Assembly: GCF_013303125.1 (NCBI RefSeq)
Contig: NZ_JABTTE010000010.1
Location: forward strand, 49,749 to 113,748
Reading direction: 5' to 3'
From: Calidifontibacillus erzurumensis
GTDB lineage: Bacteria; Bacillota; Bacilli; Bacillales; Bacillaceae_J
DNA length: 64,000 nt
Numbering within the stretch: the first letter of the stretch is position 1; each line of letters begins with the position of its first letter. Position numbers and translations under genes: made by a program. Positions 17,398 through 26,624 of this stretch are shown here, piece by piece. The notes below the pieces were generated by a model. That model made no database searches, was not told the DNA's origin, and saw nothing but the letters and a program-made list of their open reading frames with translations.

Positions 17398-18417
17398 ATG
17401 AAGAAACTATCGATATTTTTACTAACATTAGCAGTGGTCGTAATCATTTTATCAGCATGCTCCAGTAATGACACAAAGAATACAGCAAGTGCAAACGCAA
17501 ATGGGCAGGACAAAGTCTTGCAATATCAAAGCACACCGGGCCAAGTCATATATCCTGAATTAGCCGAAGCGTTAGGGTATTTGGGAGATATTAAGCTGGA
17601 AAAAGTCAGTGATATGGTAGGTGGACCAGAAAGCATCCAGCTGACAGCAACAGGTGAAATAGATTTTGGCTGGGCCTTTAACGGCGCCATTATTAAATCG
17701 TATGCACAAGGTGTAAAGATCAAATCGGTTGTAGGTGCTTACGGAAGTGATGAAAATACTTTTGTTGGATTTTATGTCTTAGAAGATAGTGACATCAAAA
17801 CAGCGAGAGACTTAATCGGTAAAAAAATCGGTGTTAACATTTTAGGCGCCCATGCCGAGTTTGCGATCAAGCAGTTTTTGCGTGACAACGGATTAACAGA
17901 AGATGAAATCAAGCAAGTGGAATTAGTTGTTGTACCAAGTGCAAGTGCCGAACAAATTTTACGAGCAGGTCAAATTGATGCCGCACAGCTAAGTGGCATT
18001 GCGAAAGATAAAGCTTTAGCAAATGGGGGCATTCGTCCTGTTTTTAAAGACATTGATCTATTTGGTGAATTTACAGCTGGAGAGTTTTTCTTCACAGAAA
18101 AATACATTAAGGAAAATCCTGATACAGTAAAAACATTTGTTGAAGGTGTGGCGAAGGCGATTGAATGGGCAAGAACGACGCCTCGTGAAGAAGTCATTGC
18201 AAAACTTGAAGAAATTGTTTCTGCTCGTGAAGGAAATGAAACAACTGAAAACTTGAAATATTGGAAAAGCACTGGAATTGCTGAAGAAGGTGGAGCCATT
18301 GCGGAGAAAGAATTTCAAGTTTGGATTGATTGGTTAGTGAAAAATGGCGAATTAAAAGAAGGCCAAGTGAAAGCAGAAGATTTGTATACAAATGAATTTA
18401 ATCCTTATAAAAAATAA
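17398..18417 (+). CDS. ABC substrate-binding lipoprotein, sulfonate type
   Basis: A 339-aa extracellular binding protein anchored as a lipoprotein: a hydrophobic leader and lipobox ILSAC with the modified cysteine at residue 21. The mature part has the NMT1/SsuA-like two-lobe fold: FGWAFNGAIIKSYAQG, DLIGKKIGVNILGAHAEF, ILRAGQIDAAQLSG and EFFFTEKYIKENPDTVKTFV. Preceded by GAAAGGTGAC. It presumably delivers an organosulfur compound to the permease just upstream. Similar proteins bind aliphatic sulfonates, taurine or aromatic precursors, so the ligand is not certain. Confidence 0.9.
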   Translation: MKKLSIFLLTLAVVVIILSACSSNDTKNTASANANGQDKVLQYQSTPGQVIYPELAEALGYLGDIKLEKVSDMVGGPESIQLTATGEIDFGWAFNGAIIKSYAQGVKIKSVVGAYGSDENTFVGFYVLEDSDIKTARDLIGKKIGVNILGAHAEFAIKQFLRDNGLTEDEIKQVELVVVPSASAEQILRAGQIDAAQLSGIAKDKALANGGIRPVFKDIDLFGEFTAGEFFFTEKYIKENPDTVKTFVEGVAKAIEWARTTPREEVIAKLEEIVSAREGNETTENLKYWKSTGIAEEGGAIAEKEFQVWIDWLVKNGELKEGQVKAEDLYTNEFNPYKK

Positions 18418-18459
18418 TTTTTTTCAATAAATACTACTAAATCAATAGGAGTGATAGGT

Positions 18460-19812
18460 ATGTCAAAAAAACAATTAAAATTAGGAGCTTTCTTAATGCT
18501 TCCAGGTCATCATGTGGCAGCATGGCGCTATCCAACTGTTAAGGCTGATTACGTATTGAACTTTGAATTTGCAAAACAGCAAGCATTGCTTGCGGAGCGT
18601 GGCAAGTTCGATATGGTGTTTTTAGCAGATGGTGTTGCAGCCGGTTATCGAACAAGCGCTTTTGAACAACAATCAACAGCCTACTTTGAGCCATTTACAT
18701 TGTTATCAGCTCTTGCAGCTGTTACTTCCAAAATTGGGTTAGTTGGCACAGTATCAACAACATATAATGAGCCGTTTAACGTAGCTCGCAAATTCGCTTC
18801 GCTGGATCATATCAGTGGCGGGCGTGCGGCATGGAATGTTGTCACAAGCCATGGATTAGAAGCAGCCAATAACTTTGGTTTTAAAGAAGAACCATTACAT
18901 GCCGCTCGTTATGAACGAGCTAAAGAGTTTGTTGATGTTGCGAAAAAGTTATGGGATAGCTGGGAAGATGATGCAATTGTTTACGATAAAGAAAATGCCC
19001 AGTATTTAGATCAAACGAAAGTTCACCCAATTAATCATGACGGCAAATGGTTTTATGTAACTGGACCATTGAATATTGCCCGCCCCGTACAAGGTCATCC
19101 GGTCATTGTACAGGCAGGGTCTTCCGAAGCAGGAAAGGAATTAGCTGCACGTACTGCCGAGGTCATTTTTACAGCATGGCAAACATTAGATGAAGCTAAA
19201 AGGTTCTATCGTGATGTGAAAAGCCGTATGGCAAAATACGGACGTCATCCAGAAGAGTTAAAAATTATGCCTGGTGTATACCCGATTGTTGGAAAAACAA
19301 TCGAAGAAGCAGAGGAAAAACGTCAAAAGTTATTAGATTTAATTCCTGAATCGTTAGGTGTTTCCCGCCTTTCTCAGCAATTAGGAGTTGACTTAAGCAC
19401 TTATCCAGTGGATGGACCATTACCAGAATTACCGGATATATCTGAAATTAATGGTATTAAGAGCCGCTTCCAATTGGTGAAAGATTTAGCAGATCGCGAG
19501 CAGTTAACCATTCGTCAGTTGTATCAACGGATCGCAGGTGCACGGGGGCATCGTGAAATTATTGGGACACCAGAACAAATTGCTGATCAATTACAAGAAT
19601 GGTTTGAACAAGGAGCGGCAGATGGCTTCAATATTATGCCGCCAACATTCCCAGACGGCTTAAAGGATTTTGTAGAATTAGTAATTCCTGAATTGCAAAG
19701 AAGAGGAATCTTTAGAACAGAATACGATGGCTCAACTTTGCGTGAGCATTTAGGTTTAAAAAGACCAGCCAATCAATTTTCTAAAAAAATAGTAGAACAA
19801 AAAATTTCATAA
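18460..19812 (+). CDS. FMN-dependent monooxygenase, DszA/NtaA/SnaA family (1)
   Basis: A 450-aa class C flavin monooxygenase with a luciferase-like TIM barrel, using reduced FMN from a separate reductase to oxidise organosulfur or related compounds. Family blocks: LGAFLMLPGHHVAAWRYP, AERGKFDMVFLADG, LDHISGGRAAWNVVTS, ARYERAKEFVDV, HPVIVQAGSSEAGKELAA and GAADGFNIMPPTFPDGL. ATG at 18460 is preferred because AGGAG ends 8 nt before it; a GTG at 18451 lies inside that site. A clear paralogue follows 16 nt downstream, and an FMN reductase ends the operon. Confidence 0.92.
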   Translation: MSKKQLKLGAFLMLPGHHVAAWRYPTVKADYVLNFEFAKQQALLAERGKFDMVFLADGVAAGYRTSAFEQQSTAYFEPFTLLSALAAVTSKIGLVGTVSTTYNEPFNVARKFASLDHISGGRAAWNVVTSHGLEAANNFGFKEEPLHAARYERAKEFVDVAKKLWDSWEDDAIVYDKENAQYLDQTKVHPINHDGKWFYVTGPLNIARPVQGHPVIVQAGSSEAGKELAARTAEVIFTAWQTLDEAKRFYRDVKSRMAKYGRHPEELKIMPGVYPIVGKTIEEAEEKRQKLLDLIPESLGVSRLSQQLGVDLSTYPVDGPLPELPDISEINGIKSRFQLVKDLADREQLTIRQLYQRIAGARGHREIIGTPEQIADQLQEWFEQGAADGFNIMPPTFPDGLKDFVELVIPELQRRGIFRTEYDGSTLREHLGLKRPANQFSKKIVEQKIS

Positions 19813-19828
19813 TGAGGAGTGATTGGAT

Positions 19829-21169
19829 ATGACAAAAAGACAATTAGCATTAGGAGCATTTATCAATTTACCTGGTCATCACGTGGCAAGTTGGAGACAT
19901 CCGGAAGCAGAGGTACGCAAAATTACAGACTTATCCTATTTAACAGAAATTGCGAAAATTGCAGAACGAGGCAAATTCGATAATTTATTCTTTGCGGATG
20001 TCTTTGGGCAACCGATTTTAGAGAATTCGCATTCAGGTTTAAAGCTAGATCCAGTAATAATTATTTCCGCATTAGCAGCGGTAACAAAACATATCGGTTT
20101 AACGGCTACATTAACAACGTCCTATAACGACCCATTCCATGTAGCACGTAAATTTGCTGCGATTGATCATCTATCAAACGGCCGTGCAGCGTGGAATGTG
20201 GTTACATCAGCCAATGAAAGGGAGGCGCTCCTTTTTGGACGGGATGAGCACTATGCACATGCTGAGCGTTATGAGCGCGCCGATGAGTTTGTGGACGTTG
20301 TGAAAAAATTATGGTTCTCCATTGATCGAGAGGCGCTTGTTATCGATAAAGAAAGCGGTCGTTATTACGACTTAAATAAAGTGAATGTAGTTCAACATGA
20401 AGGAAAGTTCTTTAAAGTAAAAGGCACTTTAGATGCACCGTCGACACCACAAGGACATCCAGTTATTGTGCAGGCAGGTTCTTCAGAAGCAGGAAAAGAA
20501 TTGGCTGCGAAAACAGCTGAAGTTGTCTTCACAGCATGGCAAACATTAGAGGATGCACAAAAGTTTTATAGAGATTTAAAAGGTCGCATGTCCAAATACG
20601 GACGCGATCCAGAAGATTTAAAGATTATGCCTGGTGCTTTCATTGTCGTTGCGAAAACGGAAGAAGAAGCGAAAGCAAAACATGAACAGCTAAACAACTA
20701 TATTACGCCTGATGTAGGCTTGGCGTATTTATCAAACTTTACTGGTACTGATTTATCAAATTATGATTTTGACGGTCCAATTCCGGATTTCCAAGGTCAA
20801 CAACATGATCGTACGAATCCGAATATTCGAGCAAATATCATAAAAGGAATTGTTGAAAGAAAAGGGTTAAAAACGTTGCGAGAATTATATAACAACATTG
20901 CAGGGGCACGCGGCCATCGGGAAATTGTTGGAACACCAACACAAGTGGCGGATCAACTGCAAGAGTGGTTTGAAAATGAAGCAGCCGACGGCTTTAATAT
21001 CATGGCACCAACATTCCCTCAAGGGCTCATTGATATTGTGGAACTTGTCATTCCGGAATTGCAGCGTCGTGGAATTTTTAAAACAGAGTATAAAGGTACA
21101 ACATTACGCGAAAATCTAGGGTTGAAACGTCCGGTCAATCCGTTTATTCAGCAAAAAGTTGCCCAATAA
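19829..21169 (+). CDS. FMN-dependent monooxygenase, DszA/NtaA/SnaA family (2)
   Basis: A 446-aa paralogue of the preceding enzyme with the same blocks: LGAFINLPGHHVASWRHP, IDHLSNGRAAWNVVTS, HPVIVQAGSSEAGKELAA, IAGARGHREIVGTP and AADGFNIMAPTFPQGL. ATG at 19829 follows AGGAG by 9 nt; the TTG two codons upstream is less likely. Differences lie in the substrate-facing loops (VFGQPILENSHSG against VAAGYRTSAFEQQS), so the pair probably handles two related substrates or successive steps. Both need reduced flavin, which the SsuE-like enzyme at the end of the operon could supply. Confidence 0.92.
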   Translation: MTKRQLALGAFINLPGHHVASWRHPEAEVRKITDLSYLTEIAKIAERGKFDNLFFADVFGQPILENSHSGLKLDPVIIISALAAVTKHIGLTATLTTSYNDPFHVARKFAAIDHLSNGRAAWNVVTSANEREALLFGRDEHYAHAERYERADEFVDVVKKLWFSIDREALVIDKESGRYYDLNKVNVVQHEGKFFKVKGTLDAPSTPQGHPVIVQAGSSEAGKELAAKTAEVVFTAWQTLEDAQKFYRDLKGRMSKYGRDPEDLKIMPGAFIVVAKTEEEAKAKHEQLNNYITPDVGLAYLSNFTGTDLSNYDFDGPIPDFQGQQHDRTNPNIRANIIKGIVERKGLKTLRELYNNIAGARGHREIVGTPTQVADQLQEWFENEAADGFNIMAPTFPQGLIDIVELVIPELQRRGIFKTEYKGTTLRENLGLKRPVNPFIQQKVAQ

Positions 21170-21180
21170 AGGTGATTTTT

Positions 21181-21217
21181 TCTAATAAAACCTATTAAAT
21201 GTATAGGTTTTATTAGA
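21181..21217 (+). promoter_or_regulatory. Inverted repeat before the MFS gene
   Basis: Two 14-nt arms, TCTAATAAAACCTA and TAGGTTTTATTAGA, flank a 9-nt loop between the second monooxygenase and the MFS gene, with the ribosome binding site just after. It may be an mRNA hairpin that sets the ratio of the two products. Confidence 0.5.
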
Positions 21218-21227
21218 AAAGGAGTGT

Positions 21228-22424
21228 ATGACTTTGGAACAAAAGCTTTGGACGAAGGAATTTATCACAATTTCCTTCGTCAATTTCCTATTAACGATGA
21301 TGTATTTTTTATTAATGGTGACAATGTCTGACTATGCCGTCACAACATATGGTGCAACCGTCAGCACGGCTGGTTTAGTCGTTAGTATTTTTGTTCTCGG
21401 TTGTTTAGTAGGTAGACTAGTAATAGGAAAATTAATGGATCGATTTGGCCTAGTCCAAGTGCTTCTAATTGGCCTTGTCGGAGTCGTGTTTATATCGATG
21501 GGATACTTTCTAACGCATAGTGTCGCAACGTTGTTACTGATTCGTATTTTGCACGGCTTTACAGTCGGACTTGTTAGTACAACGACTAGTACGATTTGTG
21601 TCCAAATTATACCTGCTACAAGAAAAGGGGAAGGTATTAGCTACTATAGTTTAAGCCATGTTCTCAGTTCAGCGATTGGTCCATTTATTGGTATGTTATT
21701 AACCCATTTCAATCATGGATTTGAATGGATGTTTGCCTTAAATGTTGTGATGGTCTTCGTTTGTATTGTCATTATTAAGCTAGTAGGGTTACAGATACCT
21801 CATGTAGAGAAAGCGGCATCAAATGAACAGTCGAATATTTGGAATCTATCAAGCTATATCGATAAACAGGCGATTCCAATTTCATTGTTCATGTTTGCAT
21901 TTGGTTTTTGTTTTTCCAGCGTGACATCCTACTTAATGTTATATGGAAAAGAAACGGGACTCATTGATGCAGCTAGCTATTTCTTTTTTATTCATTCCAT
22001 ATGTGTCATTTGTTCAAGACCGTTTACAGGAAAAGTGATGGACGCCCGTGGAGTAAATGTCGTCGTGTATCCATGCATGTTATTGTTTGCCACCGGCATG
22101 TTTGTTTATAGCCAATCGACAGCCAATTGGATGGTTCTGATAGCGGCTGCTTGTATGGGATTAGGCTTTGGTAATTTTAATTCCGCCGCTCAATTAATTG
22201 CCGTCAAAAATGCAGATCCTAATCGTTTAGGTCTGGCGACAGCAACATACTTTATGTTCCTTGATTTAGGTTTCGGCTTAGGACCGTATATTTTAGGACA
22301 TATTATTGAAGGGATCGGCTTCCGTTCGTTATATATGATAGCATCCTGTATCGGTTTCATTTGTATACCTATTTATTACATGATTTATGGAAATAAAGAA
22401 AAACAAGCTTTCATTGGAGGTTGA
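21228..22424 (+). CDS. MFS transporter
   Basis: A 398-aa integral membrane protein with 12 predicted helices and the MFS loop 2-3 motif GRLVIGKLMDRFG. Its position inside the sulfur operon suggests export of a toxic product or import of another organosulfur substrate. AAGGAG is only 3 nt before ATG 21228, so the TTG at 21234 (9-nt spacing) may be the true start. The ribosome binding site of the next gene lies in its last codons, so translation is coupled. Its substrate cannot be read from the sequence. Confidence 0.85.
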   Translation: MTLEQKLWTKEFITISFVNFLLTMMYFLLMVTMSDYAVTTYGATVSTAGLVVSIFVLGCLVGRLVIGKLMDRFGLVQVLLIGLVGVVFISMGYFLTHSVATLLLIRILHGFTVGLVSTTTSTICVQIIPATRKGEGISYYSLSHVLSSAIGPFIGMLLTHFNHGFEWMFALNVVMVFVCIVIIKLVGLQIPHVEKAASNEQSNIWNLSSYIDKQAIPISLFMFAFGFCFSSVTSYLMLYGKETGLIDAASYFFFIHSICVICSRPFTGKVMDARGVNVVVYPCMLLFATGMFVYSQSTANWMVLIAAACMGLGFGNFNSAAQLIAVKNADPNRLGLATATYFMFLDLGFGLGPYILGHIIEGIGFRSLYMIASCIGFICIPIYYMIYGNKEKQAFIGG

Positions 22425-22428
22425 AAAA

Positions 22429-22938
22429 ATGTCAAAAATAGTGATTATTAATGGAGCAAATGCAAGTACATCCCGTGTAACTGGGGTTCAGGAATACATT
22501 AAAGAAAATTTCAAAGATGTAACAACCATTGATGTGTTTAAACTACCGGCTCATGATTTAATTACAGCAAATTATAATAGTGATGCGATTAAAGAGGCCA
22601 ATGCTTTAGTTGAACAGGCAGATGTAGTCGTTGTATTAACACCGGTCTATAAAGCAGCCTATTCTGGGATCTTAAAAACATATTTAGATCTATTACCACA
22701 AAAAGGATTTGAAAATAAACATATTATCCCTATTGCTGTTGGAGGTACACCAAGACATTTATTAGTCATTGATTTTGCATTGAAACCAGTATTTACTGCA
22801 ATAGGGGCAACAAGTATTTCGCAAGGTATATTTATTATCGATAAACAAATTGAAAGAACAGAGCAAGGTGTTGTGATAGAAGATGAAATTTTAGAAAGAA
22901 TTCATCAGCAATTAAACGTAAGCAAGGTTGCAGTTTAA
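22429..22938 (+). CDS. NADPH-dependent FMN reductase, SsuE-like
   Basis: A 169-aa flavodoxin-fold reductase. IINGANASTSRVTGV is the phosphate-binding loop, VVVLTPVYKAAYSGILKTYL is the SsuE family block, and IPIAVGGTPRHLLVIDFALK follows. In known systems SsuE gives reduced FMN to a two-component monooxygenase, which fits the two DszA-type enzymes upstream. ATG at 22429 follows TGGAGG at the end of the MFS gene; a longer frame starting inside that gene has no ribosome binding site. It closes the operon. Confidence 0.92.
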   Translation: MSKIVIINGANASTSRVTGVQEYIKENFKDVTTIDVFKLPAHDLITANYNSDAIKEANALVEQADVVVVLTPVYKAAYSGILKTYLDLLPQKGFENKHIIPIAVGGTPRHLLVIDFALKPVFTAIGATSISQGIFIIDKQIERTEQGVVIEDEILERIHQQLNVSKVAV

Positions 22939-23017
22939 TTTATATTTACTGCTAACTAGATCGCTAGAGGATACTATTCCAAAATTCCCCCTGTTTAAAT
23001 AGATAGTGAAAAAAATG

Positions 23018-23070
23018 ACTAAACGGCTATAGCCCTATATTTCACAGGACTATGGCCGTTTAGTATTTTT
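23018..23070. terminator. Bidirectional terminator
   Basis: ACTAAACGGC-TATAG pairs with CTATGGCCGTTTAGT, followed by a run of T. It separates the sulfur operon from the convergent MFS gene. Confidence 0.85.
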
Positions 23071-23167
23071 TGATATCTATCATTATTATAAAAAAGATGT
23101 ACACATCCATCATATTTGATATTTTTCTTATTTTAGACTTATACAAAAATGAATTGGCTTTAACTAT

Positions 23168-24451
23168 TTAAATGGGAACACGTTTTTTTATTTTGACCCA
23201 CATGATGATTAAGACGATCAATAATGATAAATAAGCTCCAATCAAACTTAAGGCGGTATAACTATAGTGGGCAAATATAACACTTGAAAGCAAACCTCCG
23301 GTTGCTCCTCCTAAGGCAACACCGACATCAATGGAGCCTTGGATTTTAGGGCGGTTGTGAATTGTAGTTGAATCAACAATGATAGCTGTTCCTGTTATTA
23401 GTCCAAAATTCCAACCAAGTCCTAATAGCATTAATGCAATTGACAGCAAGAATACTGATTCCCCAGGAACATAAGCTGCCATAATTCCTGATATGGCAAT
23501 GGTAACTGCAGATGCGATGGCCATTTTAATACGACCGATTTTATCCACTAATGCACCTGTCAATAAAGAAGGTAAATACATCGCTGCAATATGAAGGCTG
23601 ATGACCACTCCTACAGCTGTTAAACTGCGGTTATGATGCTCCATGTGAATCGGTGTCATTGTCATAATTGCAACCATAATGATTTGTGACAGAATAAGAA
23701 TGCTTGCACCTGTAATGATGCCAATCCGCTGCACTTGTTTTTCTGTTGATAGGTCAGGCGGCGTTACTTGTTGTCCTATGTTGGTTTCTTCTATTACTCT
23801 TGCAACCTGTAATGGATCTGGTTTTAGAAAGAAAAAGAACATGAGACCTGCAGAACAATAGGCAACGGCTGCTAATAAAAATGGTCCAGCAAGTGCTGGA
23901 ATATAAATGGCTTCAGCAAGTTTGCCCATCGGTGTAATTAAATTAGGACCAACTACGGCACCAAAGGTTGTTGCAACCATAGCGATGCTCGCTGCTTTTG
24001 CTCGTTCGTATGGCTTTGCCAAATCTGTTCCAGCATAGCGGGCTTGTAAATTCGTAGATGTACCAGCACCATAAATAAACAAAGAAACGAATAAAAAAAT
24101 AATGCTATGAAAATATGCTGCTAAGACGACGCCCAATGCTCCGAGTCCCCCAGTGAGAAAGCCGAAGGAAAGACTTAATCTTCGCCCGTGAGTTTGAGCT
24201 ATTTGCCCAACAATATAGGCGGATAAAGCAGAACCAAGAGTAAAGAGTGCTGTTGGTAGTCCTGTCAAACTATCAGTTCCTAGTATATCTTTGGCAAGCA
24301 AAGCCCCCACAGAAATTCCTGCCGCTAAACCAGCTCCTCCTAAAGTTTGTGATAAAAGCACAACGATTAAAGTCCTTTTATATAAATTTTTCTGAAGATC
24401 TTTAGAAGCGGCTATTTTATTAATATCAGTTGTTTGTAGTTTTAACATCAT
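23168..24451 (-). CDS. MFS transporter
   Basis: A 427-aa protein with about 12 membrane helices. The loop after helix 2 reads GQIAQTHGRRLSLSFG, a variant of the MFS motif, and after helix 8 DKIGRIKMAI repeats it. VVGPNLITPMGKLAEAI lies in a periplasm-facing loop. The start is one of two adjacent ATG codons after GGGTGAA. It is convergent with the sulfur operon and ends at the shared terminator, so it is regulated separately. It is an efflux-type permease by general appearance; substrate unknown. Confidence 0.88.
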   Translation of the reverse strand: MMLKLQTTDINKIAASKDLQKNLYKRTLIVVLLSQTLGGAGLAAGISVGALLAKDILGTDSLTGLPTALFTLGSALSAYIVGQIAQTHGRRLSLSFGFLTGGLGALGVVLAAYFHSIIFLFVSLFIYGAGTSTNLQARYAGTDLAKPYERAKAASIAMVATTFGAVVGPNLITPMGKLAEAIYIPALAGPFLLAAVAYCSAGLMFFFFLKPDPLQVARVIEETNIGQQVTPPDLSTEKQVQRIGIITGASILILSQIIMVAIMTMTPIHMEHHNRSLTAVGVVISLHIAAMYLPSLLTGALVDKIGRIKMAIASAVTIAISGIMAAYVPGESVFLLSIALMLLGLGWNFGLITGTAIIVDSTTIHNRPKIQGSIDVGVALGGATGGLLSSVIFAHYSYTALSLIGAYLSLLIVLIIMWVKIKKRVPI

Positions 24452-25462
24452 TTCACCCGCTTTTTACATATACTAATACGGGTATTATGAGATGAAATCA
24501 TACCGATGTCAATACATATGTATCGATCAGGAAACTTAAGGACGATTGATTAGTCTATTTAAAAATGGTTCTTTCAGACGTTTGGAGTAGACAGATGTCC
24601 GTAAGTCTTGAAGAATCATTGAATTTTCAGGTATCTCAGTCCATGCTTATCAAGATAATCAAGCTTAGTGCAACCGAACATCATATGTTTAATGCGCTTT
24701 AAATGATGACCATGCCTTCTACTTATCACAAAAAAGAGTTCCTATAAGAACTCCCTTGCATAATTAATGGTATGATTGAATTTCTTCAAGTTAGTTATTA
24801 GCTGGTTTTCTTTATATACAACGTTCCTCTACACGGATGTATTACCAATCGTTTTTTCTGATTCTTTCATCCATTAAAATGGCAAAAATACGAAGGAGCT
24901 TGTAAGTATTGTAGTGGGACTGTATTTTCCAATGGAAAATGTTTTAACGCTGGCTCTAACATACCTTTTGACATTTGAGGATTTGTCGTACTTAATAATA
25001 TACAATTACCTTTTACTATATAGGTAAACTCATTCCCCCTAATAGGTTTAAAAACCTGACCCTCACATTGTTTCTCGTTTTATTTAATTTTGAATATTCC
25101 CTCCTTAAGATCGACACCTGCTTCTTCACACCCATGTAGACTCCGCCAAATGTATTTTTTCATTTTATTAATTTTATGTTAAAACCTTCCTTCTCCAATT
25201 TTGCTATTGATCTCTATAGGTTTAAACAAGTGAAAAATCACCACCCCAAAAAAGATGGAAAACTTCGTTTGCGTAGTTGAGTTCTTGAAAAATTATAAAA
25301 GTAATACTTAGTACATACAAAAGAGCTTAACTTGCCAAAAACGCCCTAAGGGGGTATTTAGCAAAATCTTGATTTATTCAAAAATGAATATTCGCTATGC
25401 GCTTATTTTGAAAAATAAAGTTCAAACGTAACAGAAAATGGCTTAAATGACTGTAATTGAAG
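24452..25462. other. Long gap; IS4-end-like sequence and no intact gene
   Basis: Around 24563-24612 the sequence resembles the hairpin beside the IS4 remnant at 11310-11365 (AAAATGGTTCTT, later TGTCCGTAAG), so another insertion end may be left here. The rest has no open frame with a ribosome binding site. The last 90 bases carry a candidate enhancer site and lead into a sigma-54 promoter. Confidence 0.4.
25376..25390. promoter_or_regulatory. Candidate activator site (UAS) 1
   Basis: ATTCAAAAATGAAT, a near palindrome about 75 nt upstream of the sigma-54 promoter at 25463. Similar sites lie near the two other sigma-54 promoters. Confidence 0.4.
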
Positions 25463-25480
25463 TTGGCATAAAAATTGCAA
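25463..25480 (+). promoter_or_regulatory. Sigma-54 promoter 1
   Basis: TTGGCAT-AAAAA-TTGCA, with GG and GC separated by exactly 10 bases, as RpoN requires. It points toward a decayed gene and the DUF3055 and lipoyl-like genes. Confidence 0.8.
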
Positions 25481-25504
25481 TCTTTTAAAAAGTGAAAAAA
25501 CAGG

Positions 25505-25800
25505 AAAGAGGTGGTTTCGTCGTTAGAAAAAACAAAATGGTTGCAGTTCCAGATATTTTAGAAAAAACAGGAAGTGCAATCATATCCTATTTTTATTCAT
25601 GCAAAATCAACAAAGGTAAATTGGCCAAATAACGAAGCTGATTAAAACGAAATAAATATCGAAGTTACTCCTGAATAAAGTGTTAAAACAGCTCAAGTTT
25701 GCAGAGGGGCATGGAAGTTTGCAGCCTAAATATTTGTTGAAATAGATTTCATTTCAAAATTTCGAGATTTTGAGGCTGAAAGATCGGTCAGGCAATGGTT
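25505..25800 (+). pseudogene. Decayed gene behind sigma-54 promoter
   Basis: After GGAAAGAGGTGG the plus strand reads LEKTKWLQFQ, a frame change, then KKQEVQSYPIFIHAKSTKV and WPNNEAD, followed by stops, and later SVKTAQVCRGAWKFA. It looks like a small gene broken by point changes. I do not recognise it. Its loss leaves a long untranslated leader before the DUF3055 gene. Confidence 0.4.
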
Positions 25801-25858
25801 TTGTGCTTAAGTGAGGTGATTAACTTCAAGGCTAAACTTCATTGTAAGGAGGTATATT

Positions 25859-26146
25859 ATGGTAGAAATTTTACAGGAAGTGAGAGACACACAAGCTGTT
25901 CATTATTTTTGTCTAGGGACAACTAACAGCCGGTATGATTTAACGGTCATTTATTCCAGTCATTTTTACAATAAATCGATGGTAGTCTCCATCCAAACCG
26001 GACGAATGGTTTTAATGAGTCAAGAAGACATTGAAAATGAGTTTTTATGGAGAGAGCCATTAGGAATCAAAAAAGAAGATGTAGAGGTCGTCCAACAATT
26101 TTTTCAACAAATATTAAGCAAAGTGGAATTTACAACTCAATATTAA
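25859..26146 (+). CDS. DUF3055-like protein
   Basis: A 95-aa soluble protein resembling the Bacillus DUF3055 family: FCLGTTNSRYDLTVIYSSHF, then SMVVSIQTGRMVLMSQED. It is preceded by AAGGAGG. It probably belongs to the transcript from the sigma-54 promoter at 25463 and is followed closely by the lipoyl-like gene. DUF3055 proteins have no assigned role; location here hints at a link with the oxidoreductase cluster, by inference only. Confidence 0.6.
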   Translation: MVEILQEVRDTQAVHYFCLGTTNSRYDLTVIYSSHFYNKSMVVSIQTGRMVLMSQEDIENEFLWREPLGIKKEDVEVVQQFFQQILSKVEFTTQY

Positions 26147-26172
26147 AAGCTAGAAAGAGAGGAGGAAAATCT

Positions 26173-26424
26173 TTGAATATTGTAGAGCCTGTTATAAGCC
26201 CTTGTTATGGAATCGTTGAAGAAGTGCTTATAGACACCACTTCGAGAATATATGAATGGGAGCAATTATTTAAGATTAGAGAAGAAGATGGCAAGGTTAC
26301 GACCTTATCAGTTGGACTTAGCGGAGAGGTTTATACTTTACAAGTCAAAGTAGGAGACAGCGTTTTTCCGGGGAAGGTTCTTGCAGTTGTGAAACAAGAT
26401 CTAGTTCCGGCTGGAAGTGATTGA
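26173..26424 (+). CDS. Small biotinyl/lipoyl-fold-like protein
   Basis: An 83-aa protein with a TTG start placed 6 nt after GAGGAGGA. VEPVISPCYGIVEEVLID and GLSGEVYTLQVKVGDSVFPG followed by KVLAVV resemble the two halves of a biotinyl-lipoyl hairpin fold, but the usual MKM or DKA modification site is not seen, so it is probably not a swinging-arm carrier. A longer frame overlapping the previous gene has no ribosome binding site. It lies just upstream of the second sigma-54 promoter. Function unknown. Confidence 0.55.
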   Translation: MNIVEPVISPCYGIVEEVLIDTTSRIYEWEQLFKIREEDGKVTTLSVGLSGEVYTLQVKVGDSVFPGKVLAVVKQDLVPAGSD

Positions 26425-26428
26425 AAAA

Positions 26429-26443
26429 ATGAATATTCATTAT
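26429..26443. promoter_or_regulatory. Candidate activator site (UAS) 2
   Basis: AATGAATATTCATT, a perfect palindrome about 90 nt upstream of the sigma-54 promoter at 26532. Confidence 0.45.
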
Positions 26444-26531
26444 TAAATAACGAAAATTTAATTTTGAATAGAAAAGATGCCCATTAACATTCAAAAATTC
26501 TTAAAATATTGATTTTTAAATATTTTCTAAG

Positions 26532-26549
26532 TTGGCATGGAACTTGCTA
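26532..26549 (+). promoter_or_regulatory. Sigma-54 promoter 2
   Basis: TTGGCAT-GGAAC-TTGCT, again with GG-N10-GC. It is 77 nt before the flavoprotein gene and probably drives the whole oxidation cluster. Confidence 0.85.
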
Positions 26550-26624
26550 TTAAATAAAGCGAAAAGAGTAAATGACTCTATTCTCAGAATATTCTTAGAT
26601 TAATAGAAAAGGAGTTGTGACAAA

